The notes: generated by a model from the sequence alone, not told the origin. 64,000 nt of DNA from Haliclona indistincta (GCA_964017065.1 OZ024783.1:10119367-10183366); one strand, 5' to 3'. Shown: positions 9,494 to 21,679, counted from the stretch's first letter. Numbers and translations are program-made.

Positions 9494-10878
9494 TTACCTT
9501 TCGCTCCATTTAGGCACATTAACCAGAATAGCTGCAGCCATGTAGCAGGTTTCTGCCGAAGGATCATTACCGTAGGTGGTCGCTGTAATAGCTGGGATAT
9601 TCGCTTCCAATATCTGGCACCAGATAATATCTTCGGCACTTTCATATCGACAATCTTTAAAATACTGCTTCCAGCTATAGCCATTTTCCTTATCAATCAC
9701 ATCATGCGTTACCTCATAATAAAATCCACAATGAAACAAACTATCTCCATAACTCCTCAAGAATAATCGTCTAATCTCCTCAAGAATATTGTCTTGCCAG
9801 CCTGTCAGTCCTATTTGTTCAGCAAATTCTCGCTGTAATTCTGAGGAATATCCCAAGTAGGCCTCAGGAGTAGCAACTTCTAAAAAGAAAGGTTTCTCAT
9901 CCAAAATCTGTTGCTTGTTTAAGGCATTCAATACACATTCCCAAGTAATTTCAACTTTTTCAGTTTTAACAATGGACTTCACATCTACAATGAGCTCAAG
10001 TGAAGTAGCAGCTAACATCACCATACGATCAGATCCCTTCAGTAGTACCTTGGGGTCTTTTGATTTTTCAAAATTTTCAAAAACATACGTATGTTGACAG
10101 GCAAAACCAAGGACACCGCCTTCACATAGGAAATGTGGCTGACCTAGTGCTGCCTTGAGATTTTGGTAGAATGGAGTGGTAGTAACATTCAATGAAGGAA
10201 CTGGATTAAGCTGGTCACAATGGTAGAGGTTGTAGGTTAAAGTCACACGATAGCCATTGGTAACTGGAAGTATTTCGTGTTCCACATCACTGAAGAATGC
10301 TGCCCACTGAATGACAGGATCACTAGTTGGTGAGGACCAGTAACCTCTTGACCTTGGTGTCTAGTAACAAGTGATCCTCCAGTGAACTGTGAAGGCAAAC
10401 ACACAACCAGACTACCAAACATGTTACCTCCACGAGGAGTGTCAACATGAGCCTTGAAGCATCCAGTAGGACCACTGTACACATTCATCTTGTACAACTC
10501 AGCTCGAATATTGAGAACATCTGGAACTAACGACACACGAACTTCTCCAATAATTCCACAGTCTGAAAGGTGAAAAGAAGTAAAGAACTTTTCCGGCTCT
10601 AATGCATAAGCATCTCTGTAACTCTTGTCAGTAACTGTTTCCTTTCCTTTTCCAAAACTAGCAACACTAGAGGATTCAATAAGCTTGAGAATATCAGCAT
10701 CTTGCAAACCAGGAAAAGCAACAGTATTCCATTCTCCAACTTTGTTGAGATAAGTAACTTGTACTTTAGAAGGTGTTGGAATACTACCACCACAGGTAAA
10801 TCGTTCAGTAGCTATCTCTCCCAAAGACTTCACAATCTGAGAATTGGCCATCTCCCCTAAAGATTGTACTTCAGCCAT
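9494..10878 (-). pseudogene. 2-oxoglutarate/Fe(II)-dependent oxygenase (frameshifted)
   Basis: Preferred start is ATG at 10878 (MAEVQSLGEM), preceded by a poorer hydrophobic extension. The first half carries the ferrous-iron motif in FKAHVDTPRGG (His-x-Asp) and GGSLVTRHQGQEV. The second half, in another frame, holds DVEHEILPVTNGYRVTLTYN, the likely distal iron His and 2OG-binding Arg of prolyl-4-hydroxylase-like proteins. The frames fail to join near 10330-10345, where about seven bases seem missing after QEVT (compare SSPTSDPVIQWAAFFSD in the downstream frame). The C-terminus ends VNVPKWSER. Either a recent pseudogene or a local sequence error. Substrate unknown; such proteins hydroxylate protein or small-molecule substrates. 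Confidence 0.65.
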
Positions 10879-11099
10879 CTTCTGATTCACTATAGAAAAA
10901 CTCCTAACAGCACGCCTCAATACTTTTATGGAACGTAGCAGCTGCAATAGATATTGTAAATTCAGAGTGTTGAACAGCACTGAAGTTGCACACTTAAATA
11001 GAATACTGTAGTGCCGACTCAGCAATAGCACAATTTCATAATTAGTATTGTCTAGTGCAGTGCTGTTGTGTTGTCTATTGTTTGTGTATTGTGTGTCAG

Positions 11100-12600
11100 T
11101 GCTCCACTGTGCTGTTTCTTATTGTACAATAGAGAGAAGGTGATCACACAGCACTAACAGTTCATTGTAGTACCATAGGTGGCATCTCTCTTTCAGCCAG
11201 CAGGGAGGCAAGCCTTTTATAGAAAACTGAAGCTTGTCTACCCATGCCTCCAGTAGCAAACAGAACCACAGGAACAAACGAAGCTCTCTCAACCTCTTGC
11301 ACTCTCTGTTCATACATTCTGCGTTTCTCATTTTCGAGCTTCTGGTATGTGGCAGTAATGGAAGAGGTCTTATTAGAGTCAGCATGTGGGTTAAAAATTC
11401 TGACATCAATGAAGGTCCTCTAGTACCGCTCAGGCCAGAATCCATTCACTGCAACATCGAGTCAAGCACCTTCATATGAGTTAGCTGAAGCCCCAACCAA
11501 AGGAGAGATAATGGAATGGGCTGGAGGTCTGGTTCTATCCTTACATCCCTACAGACTTCAGTGAGAAGAGGGGCAATACGATCACGGAAGTTATGCCTAA
11601 TAGATGGAAAACCACCCCTTGGGCTAGCCTCGTACCCAGGCTCTCGGACAGGCTGCGTGGGTGGCTATTAGAGAGCCTGGTACGCATTGCATGCGCATGC
11701 GCGAAATTAACCATCTGATGGTTAATCCGTATACTACAATAAACTACTGTTGATGTCCGTGCACTCTTGCTTATGTCAGGATACTCATTGTTAGTTAGGA
11801 AAAAAAACACAGAAGCAGCGGTGTTTAGGCCGGCTAAGCATGCCACGATGAAACATTGTACTGTTACGAGCCATATCGAACGCCACGAGCGGCAAATATT
11901 CTCGATTTTGGCCTGATTTCGACAAAGTAAGTGTTTTATGTCTAGACAGATCTCCAATTGCTCACAATTTGGTCGTGTGTACCTGGACAAGCGGCCAAGT
12001 AGATGCAGCAGCTTGCCCGAGCGTGGTTGGATCCCAAACAATAGTTCCAGCGTTGTTCGCATTAATGCATAAATTTATATAGGCGGGGCGAGGGCGGTGT
12101 CTTGCGATTTTTCACCTGCGCTTTTCAAAATCTGACGCATGCGCATGCAATGCGTACCAGGCTCTCTAATAGCCACCCACGCAGCCCGTCCGAGAGCCTG
12201 GGTACGAGGCTACCCTTGGGCATGAGAGGGCATCACCAACAGAAAAAGGGTTACCACACACACAAGAGAGGGGAGTGTTCAACAGAGACCAACCATGCCT
12301 CAAAGCAAGGGAGTCAAGGAAAGCTCTCCAATGTAAGCTGAATCCAAATTCTTCAATCGGTAGACAGGTCAGCCACATAGAAGCTCCCTTTTCACTCGCT
12401 AGAGATATGTTCTTCAGCATCTCATCAGAGAGAGACTCCTTTAGAGTAGTAACTTCAGCAGACATACAGGTTTTCTTCCTTGATTTCTCTTGTCGTTTGA
12501 TGGACAACTGTTCATCAAGAATCGAACTGATGTACTTGGGAGCATGACATACAATCTGGTCAGAGAGGGGCTGACAGATTTTCACAGCCAACTCATCTGT
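11100..12600 (-). pseudogene. Retrotransposon C-terminal remnant, split by a MITE
   Basis: From about 12600 the minus strand reads CQPLSDQIVCHAPKY, WLTCLPIEEFGFSLHWRAF, SLALRHGWSLLNTPLSCVCG and FSVGDALSCP. After the 11624-12212 insertion it resumes with a histidine/arginine segment (RHNFRDRIAPLLTEVCRD) and then VFNPHAD and FATGGMGRQASVFYKRLASL. These blocks are a characteristic tail found after reverse transcriptase in non-LTR-type elements of sponges and cnidarians. Frameshifts and stops interrupt it and no reverse transcriptase remains upstream, so it is a dead fragment. Confidence 0.6.
11624..12212. mobile_element. hAT-type MITE with 8-bp target duplication
   Basis: Long inverted ends (TAGCCTCGTACCCAGGCTCT, running about 80 bases into GGTGGCTATTAGAGAGCC and GCATGCGCATGCG) are flanked by CCCTTGGG on both sides (11616-11623 and 12213-12220). 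An 8-bp duplication fits the hAT superfamily. No transposase. It interrupts a retrotransposon tail. Confidence 0.8.
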
Positions 12601-12619
12601 GCACCCTTGAGATACATTC

Positions 12620-13460
12620 TAAAATTTTTCAAATCTATGAAGTCATCAGAGGTCTGTTCTGATAAAAACATTCACTCTGGTTACATGCTGCATTGCTTGT
12701 AATAACAGCATGGCTGATCACAAACAATATTCATTGCTCTAGTACCTATAAAAACACAGTGGATATCTCTGGAATTCAACTTAACTAGTTTAGTGTAGCA
12801 CAATGGCAGCATTCTATTAAAACCTTAGTGTTATGGTCATCCTAAAGTTCTTGCCAGCTATTATTGCCAACTTAACAATTTCACAGCTATAACATGCTTA
12901 CCGGTGGTATGTCACGAATACATGAAGCAATCCCGAGGGCGTAGGTGAAGAGCCCTGTAGTGAGTACCTTATATGCACAGCTAGCACGTTAACGCTAGTG
13001 GGACTTTGAACGAGTAATAACAAGACAATTATTGAATGGCTCCTCGTGTAACATTAGATTATCCGCACTCAATTCCGGTCTCATTGTTATTGATAGACCA
13101 CAAGGACGTACCCCGAGTGGTCTTATCAATAACAACGAGACCGGAAGCTCGTGCGTACAAATCCAATATCACACGCAGAGAGTTCTATAGTAACAGACCA
13201 TTGCGTCTTGGCGAGTTTGAATAATTCGCAATGAGTGGGAAAGTCGGTTGCCCTCGACCGCTGCTCAGGCAACTCGACTTTCCAGCGGTCATTTATGTCG
13301 GTTAATCCCCTCGTGTGAGGGCAATATAACTAATACTTATATCTATATGCTGCCTTCACATCAAGAGGACAAGCAAGATTCTCCAGATAATATTCTCAAA
13401 AAGAAATTGAAGCTAGTGTGCTTTATTTAGACTTCACTGTGTGTTTGAGGCGCTATCTAC
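12620..13460. other. Intergenic with two hairpins
   Basis: One near-perfect hairpin has arms 13074-13110 and 13117-13145 (TCCGGTCTC...GATAGACCAC and complement). A second is near 13235-13295 (GGGAAAGTCGGTTGCC facing GGCAACTCGACTTTCC). Both look like small foldback repeats. I see no gene; the right edge is the CACTA insertion point. Confidence 0.5.
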
Positions 13461-14009
13461 CACTACTGGAAAGATTTATCTAAAATGCATACGTTTTATG
13501 TATGATTTGTATATGATGCAATGAATAGTATCTGATTTTTTTGCACTTGCGATCAATGCACTATATGAAATTAGTATGAAATTCTGTAAAATTATCTGAT
13601 TTTTTTTCATATATGAAAAAAAGTATCCTTTTGTTATATGAATTTCATTGCAGATAAAATTTATATGAAAATCAGATGAAATCAGTCAATGCACTCCAAC
13701 TACTCTATACTTGGCAGATACATGGAAATATGGCTTAACAGGTGAGATTATTCATCACTTCTCTTGTCTATAACGTCTGCTAAATGAGGTATTTGGATTG
13801 GTGAAATACCTTGAGACCAGGACAAGAAAAATCTATCAAAGTGAACGCCTCAACTTATTTACAGCAAGTTTTAATGACTGCAGTTTAACACTATAATTAA
13901 TCATGCAATAATTATTATTAAATATTGCACAAGTTTTTTTAAATGTGATTCAATATAAACAACACAATTATAAAATTTTATTTTATGATTGACTTTTAAA
14001 AAATCATTA

Positions 14010-16973
14010 TTAAATCATTGACAAAATCCACAAATGATCATTTTCTTGTGATGTTACAATGGGTCCACATAAATTATCTACTGGTACAATTCCACTGAGC
14101 TCGAGTGTAGTATCTACAAAAAGAAGACCAGACTCGATATCCTTTCGAGCAGGTGAAAACCATGTGACTGAAGCAAATATTGTGTTCTTTTCACAAAAGC
14201 AATGTTGAAACAACAATTTAATTTGACCAAACTTTACTGAGTTGTCAGGTTGTCTGACAAAGATAAACGAAGAGGAAACATTAGTGGTATCTAATAAATG
14301 GCTAGTTAGCAATACTTTTCTTCGATTACCATCAAGTTTGATGTAGCGAGTGAGTTCCAATACCTCTCTTGATACAGTTCGCATTTCTTCTTCCAAACAA
14401 GAGAGAAGAGGCCCAGATAAAGGTATCCAAGTGGACATCGAAGGGAATTGTCTCAGTCTGTGTTGAACTTTTGCCTTTCTTTTTTCCTCTTCATAACGAA
14501 GGCACAAGTCATTGAACTCAGGTATTGATTTACGATAGAAAGCCTTTAACTTTATTACTTCTCCGTCATTGAGTGTGATCTTTTTATCAGAACTACTTTG
14601 GAATTCTTGAGGACTTTGAAGTGCATTCTCTGGCAATTGACCGGAACACTCTAAAAAGTGTGCCCAGTCAAACAAACGATAAGTTTCTAGAACCGTAGCT
14701 TCAGGGTATCGCCTGTTGAGTGTTCTACGTATCATCCACGAATTAAATCGTTCAAAAGGATACATCCAAAAGGAATAGACAGGACCAAATCGCTCAATAT
14801 ACATTGGTAGATGGTGCAGAAGGTGGAATACAGACACATGCAACGACACTGGAAAATCTCTTTCAAGAAGTGCAAGCGATTTGTGCACATCGTGTGCAAG
14901 TGTATCAAGACTGCTCAAGTCTACTACTTCTGCGCATACACTTGCTAATATGCTAAAAAAGAAAAAAGAGTCAATCGCTGTCTTTTGCCAAGTAAGTCTC
15001 TCAAGCAGTATACAAGGATGTGACTTGAAACCAGTTCTTTCCACTGATGGGAAGTCATACCTGAACTGCATTTTTTCCCAAATATTTGCCTAGGTCTCCA
15101 TTCAAATATAGCTGGTACTTTGATGTTATTCGCTCTTGCATTTGCTATTTGTAATTCTTCATGATCTAAGCGAAATGGAGCAGTAGGCAGAGCTGATTTA
15201 CATCTCTTTTTAATTACCCATGCACTTTCAAATCGACCTCAGATTTTCTCTTCAGCACGGACTTTAATTGAATCCTCTACTCCGGAAAGAAGTTTAACGA
15301 TATGCTCAACTATATTTTTAATTAGATGCATCGGCTCCACTGGTGTGTTTAAATATCGATCATGATTAGGAAGCCTACGAAGAGCATATGTACCTTTGCA
15401 TCCGGTCTCCAGAGCAATATCCTTCTTCATAGTTGAGTCTATAGCCAATTCATACCTTTTGTTTGCTTCATCAATGTAAGCTTGGTTTTTTACTTCGGGA
15501 AGTGCTGGTGCAATGGTTCGACTAGGAAAACCTCTTTTAGTGTGACGCTAAGTGTCACCTGATGGAAGGAACCTCCTGTGATTCAGGTACACCATCTTTG
15601 ACAGTGCCTTGCTGTATTCACCTTTGTTAGTGCAATAACAACATCCAGCATAAGATCCTGCCCCTATATATAATTTTTATCATAATTGATCATACAACAT
15701 GAATGGCAAGCTTACCACGACAGTGAAAAATCTTGTTTTGGCCCGGATAATCAAGGATGTGAAGTAGTATATCACCTTTGAAAGAGAAAGTGCTGTTCTG
15801 AAATCCATCAAACATTGTGGACCCATTTAGCTCTAATAGCTCATCAACTAGAATGTCCAAGTACGGGTCTGTGTTTTTTGGTTCAAATTTTCCTGGGATT
15901 ATGCCTACCAGCTGGAGAAACCCAGATAGGCGACGAAGATGTGAAGGAAGATTGAGTATAGAAATCACTATCGGGCACATGCTGTATGATGACCTTTCTT
16001 TAGCAAAAGGGTTAGTTCCATCAGCGCATAAAGCAAGTGAGAGGCCACGAGGATCACCATTAATGATTCCTCCTATTCGGTATCTCTTTTTCCATGTATC
16101 AGTTTCATGTATATCACTAACTGTTCTGGTAGCAGTAGTATCTTGGTGACTTTGCAAAAGCTGTGATGTGCTTGTATTGCCAAAAAGTCGACGAATACGT
16201 GGACCCAATGGTAAGTACTTAAAGACCTTTCTTGGTGTCGTACCATTTGAATAACGATTTTCATTGCATTTGGGGCAGCGTTTGCTATCACTGTAAATGC
16301 CCCTATAGATGATGCAATCATTCACACAACAATCATACTTTTTCGCTGGAACCAGAAGATGCTTTATCATGTCAGCAGCATCTGAATAGCTTGACGGTAA
16401 CAAATTATTTTCCGGAAGGATGAAATGATGTAGTAAAAATAAAAGATGGCCAAATGCTTGCTTGCTAATCCCTGGAAAGGACGTGAACCAAGACAATAAA
16501 ACAGCTAAAGTTGCAGTGATGGTTATAGGACTACCAGAGTATAATGGTTCAGCATCAGGAATGTTGCAAAACGATTCATCATACTCACAATCACCAATAT
16601 CATCAAGCTCAGATAAACGATCAGCGTTGACTTCAGTAGTAAGATCACTGTCAGTCATTTCAGATGAACTGCAGGAGGATGATATGCTATCCACTTCTTC
16701 TGAAGAAAACAGTACATCTGTTGCTTGATCATGAATTTGGAGAGGTGGGATATCAATCTAATTATGTTAAAGAATTAAATAAAAACGATTTAATCAGCGG
16801 AATTAATTATTGTGACATACTTCAGAACTAGAAGACGACGAACTGCTGTATCGCCGGGTACGCTTTCGCCGAGTTGAGAATGGATGTGTTTCTGGCAAAT
16901 TGAAGGGATCTTTAATCAGTATTGTGCCGCTTTCCTCGTTGCCGCAAGGATCTGGGAAATCGATCTTGTCCAT
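14010..16973 (-). pseudogene. CACTA/EnSpm transposase (three exons, disrupted)
   Basis: Exon 1 16821-16973 (MDKIDFPDPCG... ending in a Ser run), exon 2 15716-16757, exon 3 from 15663 to 14010, with GT-AG introns and matching phases. Exon 2 carries the zinc-binding-like CCVNDCIIYRG / CPKCNENRY block and the tnp2-like core (GDPRGLSLALCADGTNPF, MCPIVISILNLP). Exon 3 carries SYAGCCYCTNKGEYSKAL, KMVYLNHRRFLP, then the DUF4218-like region (VSVFHLLHHLPMYIERFGP, YPFERFNSWMIRRTLNRRYP). Damage: TAG at 15548-15550, TGA at 15239-15241 (CGA to TGA type) and a frameshift in a T-rich run near 14960. It probably makes no full-length enzyme now. It shares a short divergent promoter region with 17231. Confidence 0.85.
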
Positions 16974-17154
16974 AGTTTGCGTGACAGATGACTATATGTT
17001 CTCGGCTTTGAAGTACTCAGGCTATGAAAGGTTATTCCAACCGCGTTGCCGCACTACCGACCGAACTGCAATTCAGTATGAAGAGATCACTCAGTCACTG
17101 TAAAAAAATGAGAACGAGTAGTCTGCAATGGTTGCCTGGCAGCAGGGAGTATTA

Positions 17155-17212
17155 CGCGGGAAACAGCTCATAACTAAGCCACTAGGGTTATAGTTATGAG
17201 CTGTTTCCCGCG
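17155..17212. promoter_or_regulatory. Perfect hairpin in the divergent promoter of the CACTA genes
   Basis: Arms of 21 bases (CGCGGGAAACAGCTCATAAC + T and exact complement, 17155-17175 / 17192-17212) around a 16-base loop, lying between the two divergent starts (16973 and 17231). TTTCCCGCG is also an E2F-like site, present in both arms. Role as operator or transposase-binding site is an inference. Confidence 0.5.
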
Positions 17213-17230
17213 TCAAGTTATTCGAGAAAG

Positions 17231-20044
17231 ATGGCAGGCAGCAGCAACGACATGTTTCAAGCCTTTCAAGCGTTCTTGCAGCAGTACCGGCCGAGCGAGC
17301 CGTCTACTTCAATCACTGGCAGTTGCTACGTCTCTCAGGCCGCCGGTGAAGCCTGTAGTTCTCAGGCTCTCGCGGAAGACTGTGGTGAGTGTGATGATCA
17401 CCCCAAAACCGTCACCACGCAGTCATCTGACTCCTCGCTGTACACTGTGGAAGATTATTTATCTACGAGAAGGGGGTCTGCAGCCAAGAAGAAGTTTCGT
17501 GTAAGTTATTTGAACTTACGGACGGGACGGTCCCGTCCCGTCCCGCATACTGAATGACGTAGTATAAAAACAACTCTTGATTACAATGTCATACAGTACT
17601 TGGAATAAAAGATGATGTATAAATGTACATAAGTTATAACTTAATGTAATGCGTGTGAATGAGGGTTTTATTACCCGTGCGCAGTATGTGTGAGGGTTAT
17701 GCATTTGTGTCCGTCTGTGTACGCGTACGTATATGTGTGTGTGTGTGATCAAGAACATGCTTGTTTACGTCTTACCGCTCGAAAATCTCCACGAAAAAAC
17801 TCTCTGCCGCTTCTTCGCTGAATTTATAGTCCTATGAAGACGTTTTCTTTGCTGGCAAGCCTTGCTCGAGCGGCTAATCCATGGCTTTCTAAAGCTACGT
17901 GTCCTTATAAGAGCACTTTACGGTATTGTGGGTGTGTCACCCAACCTCCTATCCATGTCGATGTCCTCACTCAGTCTCACATGTACCGTATGTCAGAGCT
18001 TCTTGAGGCCTATAGCTACGGTATCAGTCTTTCTTGAGGCCTTCTGTGATGTGCCAATCAACTGTTAGTGCATGTATATACTATGCATCTATTTTTTCTG
18101 GAGCTAACTATATGGGCTAGGCTGTAACGTGTGTTGCATAATGCTGGAGTAAATAGTTGTGTTTAGCTCCTAGCTCAGCGCACGGGTGTGTGTTCATTAG
18201 AACTCTAGTTTTGATGTGTGTTATTTCTTGAAGCATGCAATGAGAATGGCAGCAAAGGAAGCCAAAGTATGGGGAGTGAAAACGATGGGCGAGATCAAGG
18301 CAGAGCGTTTGCACTATATTCACAGGCAGGTACGTGCATACTAGTAACATCGATCTATGCTGTTATTGGCTATATCCATGCCTTGCAGGTCATTTTGAGG
18401 TGTCCAGCTCTTGCTGGGAAAGAGTATGAGATAGACAAAAAGTTAAGCCATGCTCTCAGTCAGTGTTTGTATTCCAGAAAAGAAAAGGTATAATTATAAT
18501 AATTATTTTTAATTTTCTTGTGATAATAATCAATTTCTAGAAATCAAAGGGAAAAGGGAAGAGTGTGGATGATAGTGTGAGCTAGCTTTATATGGTGTAT
18601 GACTATAGTTATTAATTTGTTGTTGTATTATACCTATTTTTAACATTTGAATTATAGGGATCAAAGGGTAAGAGAAATAGGCGGAAAAGATCTTCAGTAA
18701 GTTGAATTCGGGTATTATTAATTCGGATACTCAGACGTATACCATAATAGGAACTTGAGATGTCAGCACTTAGTGATGAAGATGATGAGGTATCATTGTC
18801 AGATAGTACTTACAATACTATATCGCCATGCAGCTGACCTTGTTTTAATAATCATTAATCTTGCCCATAAATATTATTTATTTTACAGGAAAAGGTAAAG
18901 AGAGGCTTTGTTGATCAAGTGAGCTGATTGTATGTAATTAATGATACTAAACTTGCGTTTACATTTACTCTTAGGAACAGTCAGTACCTGTTGAAGATGT
19001 GGTACAAGTATTCTTTTGTGCACATTGTACTATTGTGATTATGACTTGTTAGGAAAAGAAATCGAAAGGAAAAAAAGGAAGAGGAAGGACAGATCTAGAC
19101 ACGTACGTCAGTTAAATTGCATTAAGCTTATTATGAAAGTCTTTAACACGATAGGAATTGTCTAATACTAGTGAGAATGATGATCATGATGAGGTACAAC
19201 TATTCTGTAAATAATAACAAGCCATACATACATGTTCTACTTTTATGTCCAGCACAAGAAAAGAAGTAAAGTTGCCAAGGTAATAAATGTTACGCTTTGT
19301 GAGCCTGCATGAACCAATTAATTACATGAAATTACCCGGCTTTTTTAAATTCCTACTGAACAGACTTCAAGTTCAAGCAATACGGTATATATTTACAGCA
19401 TTATTTATTATGTATGCAGCATTATTGAGTGTGTAATAATTATGCCTAGAAATACGAACAACAGATGACAGATAACAGCATTGAGGTAATATCACTATTA
19501 TAGGTGTAATAAATCATCCTCCTATTATTGCTACAGGAAAACATGAAGACATCTCAACATTTTAGACCAGGGTATTCTGCATGTGGTGCAATTTAAAAAC
19601 CTCTAATATCCTTTATAAACATGCAGCCAAACTGTTGAAATAACACACAAAGGGTATGCAATAGCTAATGCTATTTTTTTGAGCAAGGTAAATGGTAAGT
19701 CATAATCATATAACATCTTAATTTTGTATTCAAAAATTTTCAACACTTCCAGAGATGTATTGCAAGCTTGTGTACAGTCAGAAGCTCTGCGAAATAGACT
19801 TTGACTTGCCGGAGCCTGTGGAAAGCAACGCAAGCACTGGTAGAGGAGCTAAGAACGAATTCAATGAGTTAGAGGTAATTATAATTTTAGTTACCTTAAC
19901 AGTTATTAATATTGTCACCCACAGGAGGAAGACATCTTTGTCTGGAAGACATCGAAGATGGCACCAATACTAAAACAGAGTGAAGTACCAGCTGGAAGTG
20001 CAAATAAGCGAACCGTCAAGATGCCCCCTCGTTTTAAAGACTAG
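17231..20044 (+). CDS. Micro-exon gene carried by the CACTA element
   Basis: Seventeen exons join in one frame to about 385 residues: 17231-17500, 18234-18329, 18389-18487, 18541-18576, 18658-18696, 18751-18789, 18889-18918, 18975-19001, 19053-19106, 19155-19193, 19253-19279, 19364-19384, 19450-19485, 19537-19571, 19627-19694, 19753-19874, 19925-20044. All introns are GT-AG. Exons 4-14 are 21-54 nt and ten are whole-codon, phase 0. They alternate basic (KSKGKGKS, GSKGKRNRRKRSS) and acidic (ELEMSALSDEDDE, ELSNTSENDDHDE) pieces between an N-terminal helical part (AKVWGVKTMGEIKAERLHYI) and a C-terminal part (GQTVEITHKGYAIANAIFL, YCKLVYSQKLCEIDFDLPEP). Family not recognised; by position it may be the element's accessory DNA-binding protein. 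The large first intron (17501-18233) may hold another exon near 17834-18030. Confidence 0.7.
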
Positions 20045-20401
20045 ACTAGTAAAATAATTATAACTGTTATTCTTGCATGCATGCTCAATTTATTACAATT
20101 GATTTCAAACTGAAAACGTTAATAATTCAACATTCATATGAAATACTGATAAATATTCAAGCATATTCCCAGCAAAATCATATAATATTCCTTACTTTCA
20201 CATAAAAATCATACATTCCAACTTAACTTTCTCAATAGTTTCAGTTAAAAATCAGATAAAATTGTGGTAATCTTAAGAAACTTTTCAGATAAAATATTCC
20301 TATACTTTTTGGACTATTAACATATAAAAATAGTACAGATTTTGTATGCAGAATGATATATAATTCAGATATCTTTCATAAAATCTGTGCCAGTAGTGTA
20401 C

Positions 20402-20870
20402 TCAACGTCTTCTTCGTTGACATAGACGCCACAAGCAATGTCTATGACACTGTTGATAGTAACAGTAGAGCAGCTACAGTGCCACTGCTATCTACTGTTC
20501 ATCCATGAAATATTTATAAGAATAGTAACAGTTAACAATTCAAACCTTTGTACTAGTTGCATGCCCTCCCACCGCTTCGTGGCTTGATATGCCCTTCATA
20601 TAAATTTTTGTGCCACTTTCCTGCTAAATAATTACTTCTTACTACTAAATGAGATTAATACTATTGGAGGTTTATATTACTTGCTCAATACTAGAGTTAC
20701 ATATAAGTACTATGAATATTGTTTTGTAATCAAGAATCATACCATCTACCCCTTATTTATTGTGTTACATATGGGGTGGATACTTATCCTTGCAGCTGAC
20801 CGTAAAGACTCCGCTGATTTTTGATCTACCCAAGACCAAAAGATCTCTTAGGAATTTATCAGAGGAGACA
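20402..20870. other. Intergenic right of the CACTA element
   Basis: AT-rich host sequence. I see no gene until the multi-pass family copy begins near 20873; its 5' limit is unclear. Confidence 0.4.
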
Positions 20871-20872
20871 AT

Positions 20873-21675
20873 ATGGAATACAGTTACTATGCTCATTGGC
20901 AGTTCCCAGTATATTTCTCCTTTGAAGTTACACCGCTTTCTCTAGGTTTGTACTCAGCATGTTTTGGACTAATGACTTTGTGCATCAGTTTCTGCAACAA
21001 ATCCAATGAACGCTTCATTCAATGGATGGTAGAGAAAGCCTTTAACTTTATGCTAAAGAAACAAACTGGCAGTGATGGAAAAAATCTTACCGTATATTAA
21101 GCTACAAAGTTCCCAATGGATACATCTATCTGCTCTTCTTCACTATAGTCAATCTGTTTGTAGTTGGACTCATAACTTTTTGGGATGAATATCTGTTAGA
21201 CGAATCCCATATTTGCACCACAGATCCACAATTTGCTTGATTTCCTTTATTCCCTAATATGGACACTCCACAATTGGACTGCTCTAACACAAGCTATTTG
21301 AAAAATAACGAAATCGATTCCGTCGTCTGCTTCAACTTTGCATTCAGACAAGGCTCAGCCACTGGATCTGCTCTTGGTACAATATCAACCATTGTTCTGA
21401 TCATTTGCCCAATACAACTGATTCTTTTCAAAGTATCTAACGGAAGCGAATCGAATAAGCGTCGTGTAATCTCTACTGTAGCCATACAGGTCTTCACAGT
21501 AATTACAACACTAGCAATTGGTTTTGGTCACTCATTCTTGGAATTCCAAATTTCCTCTACAACAGAAGAAAACCTGATAACAATTCTAACAAATACACTT
21601 GTAGTACTTACAATCATAATGGGCACCATATCTTTCTCAATGACTTATTGCGCAAAGCTTACAGCTTACGAGTAA
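20873..21675 (+). pseudogene. Multi-pass membrane family member C (one frameshift, one stop)
   Basis: This copy keeps the N-terminal half seen in the 49775 gene: a first helix (LGLYSACFGLMTLCISFC), a basic amphipathic stretch (ERFIQWMVEKAFNFMLKK), then after a frameshift in an A-run (near 21080) YKVPNGYIYLLFFTIVNLFV and LITFWDEYL. A TGA at 21238-21240 falls in the extracellular part. The frame resumes with LDCSNTSYLKN, SVVCFNFAFRQGSATGSALG and FKVSNGSESNKRRVISTVAIQ. The end differs from relatives: no FPWW motif is seen and it stops at TAYE. The A-run shift could be an assembly error; the stop is not obviously so. Confidence 0.6.
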
Positions 21676-21679
21676 AGAC

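Larger units (their letters stand above)
13461..20398. mobile_element. Full-length CACTA/EnSpm transposon
   Basis: The left end starts CACTACTGG at 13461 and continues toward AGATTTAT; the right end reads CCAGTAGTG at 20390-20398, its inverse also followed inward by AGATTTTAT. The three bases TAC flank both sides (13458-13460, 20399-20401), the 3-bp duplication expected of CACTA elements. Subterminal regions (about 13490-13680 and 20100-20390) are full of short repeats such as CAGATAAAAT and CATATGAA, another hallmark. Inside are a transposase gene on the minus strand (14010-16973) and a divergent multi-exon gene on the plus strand (17231-20044). The intact ends and duplication suggest a fairly young insertion. 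Confidence 0.9.

Noticed and set aside
11541..12062. 173-codon minus-strand frame
   Set aside because: Lies almost wholly inside the hAT MITE and its inverted repeats; no domain character.
17834..18068. Extra exon of the CACTA micro-exon gene (SLLASLARAANPWLS...)
   Set aside because: Its donor phase leads to a stop in exon 3; kept only as a possible alternative exon.
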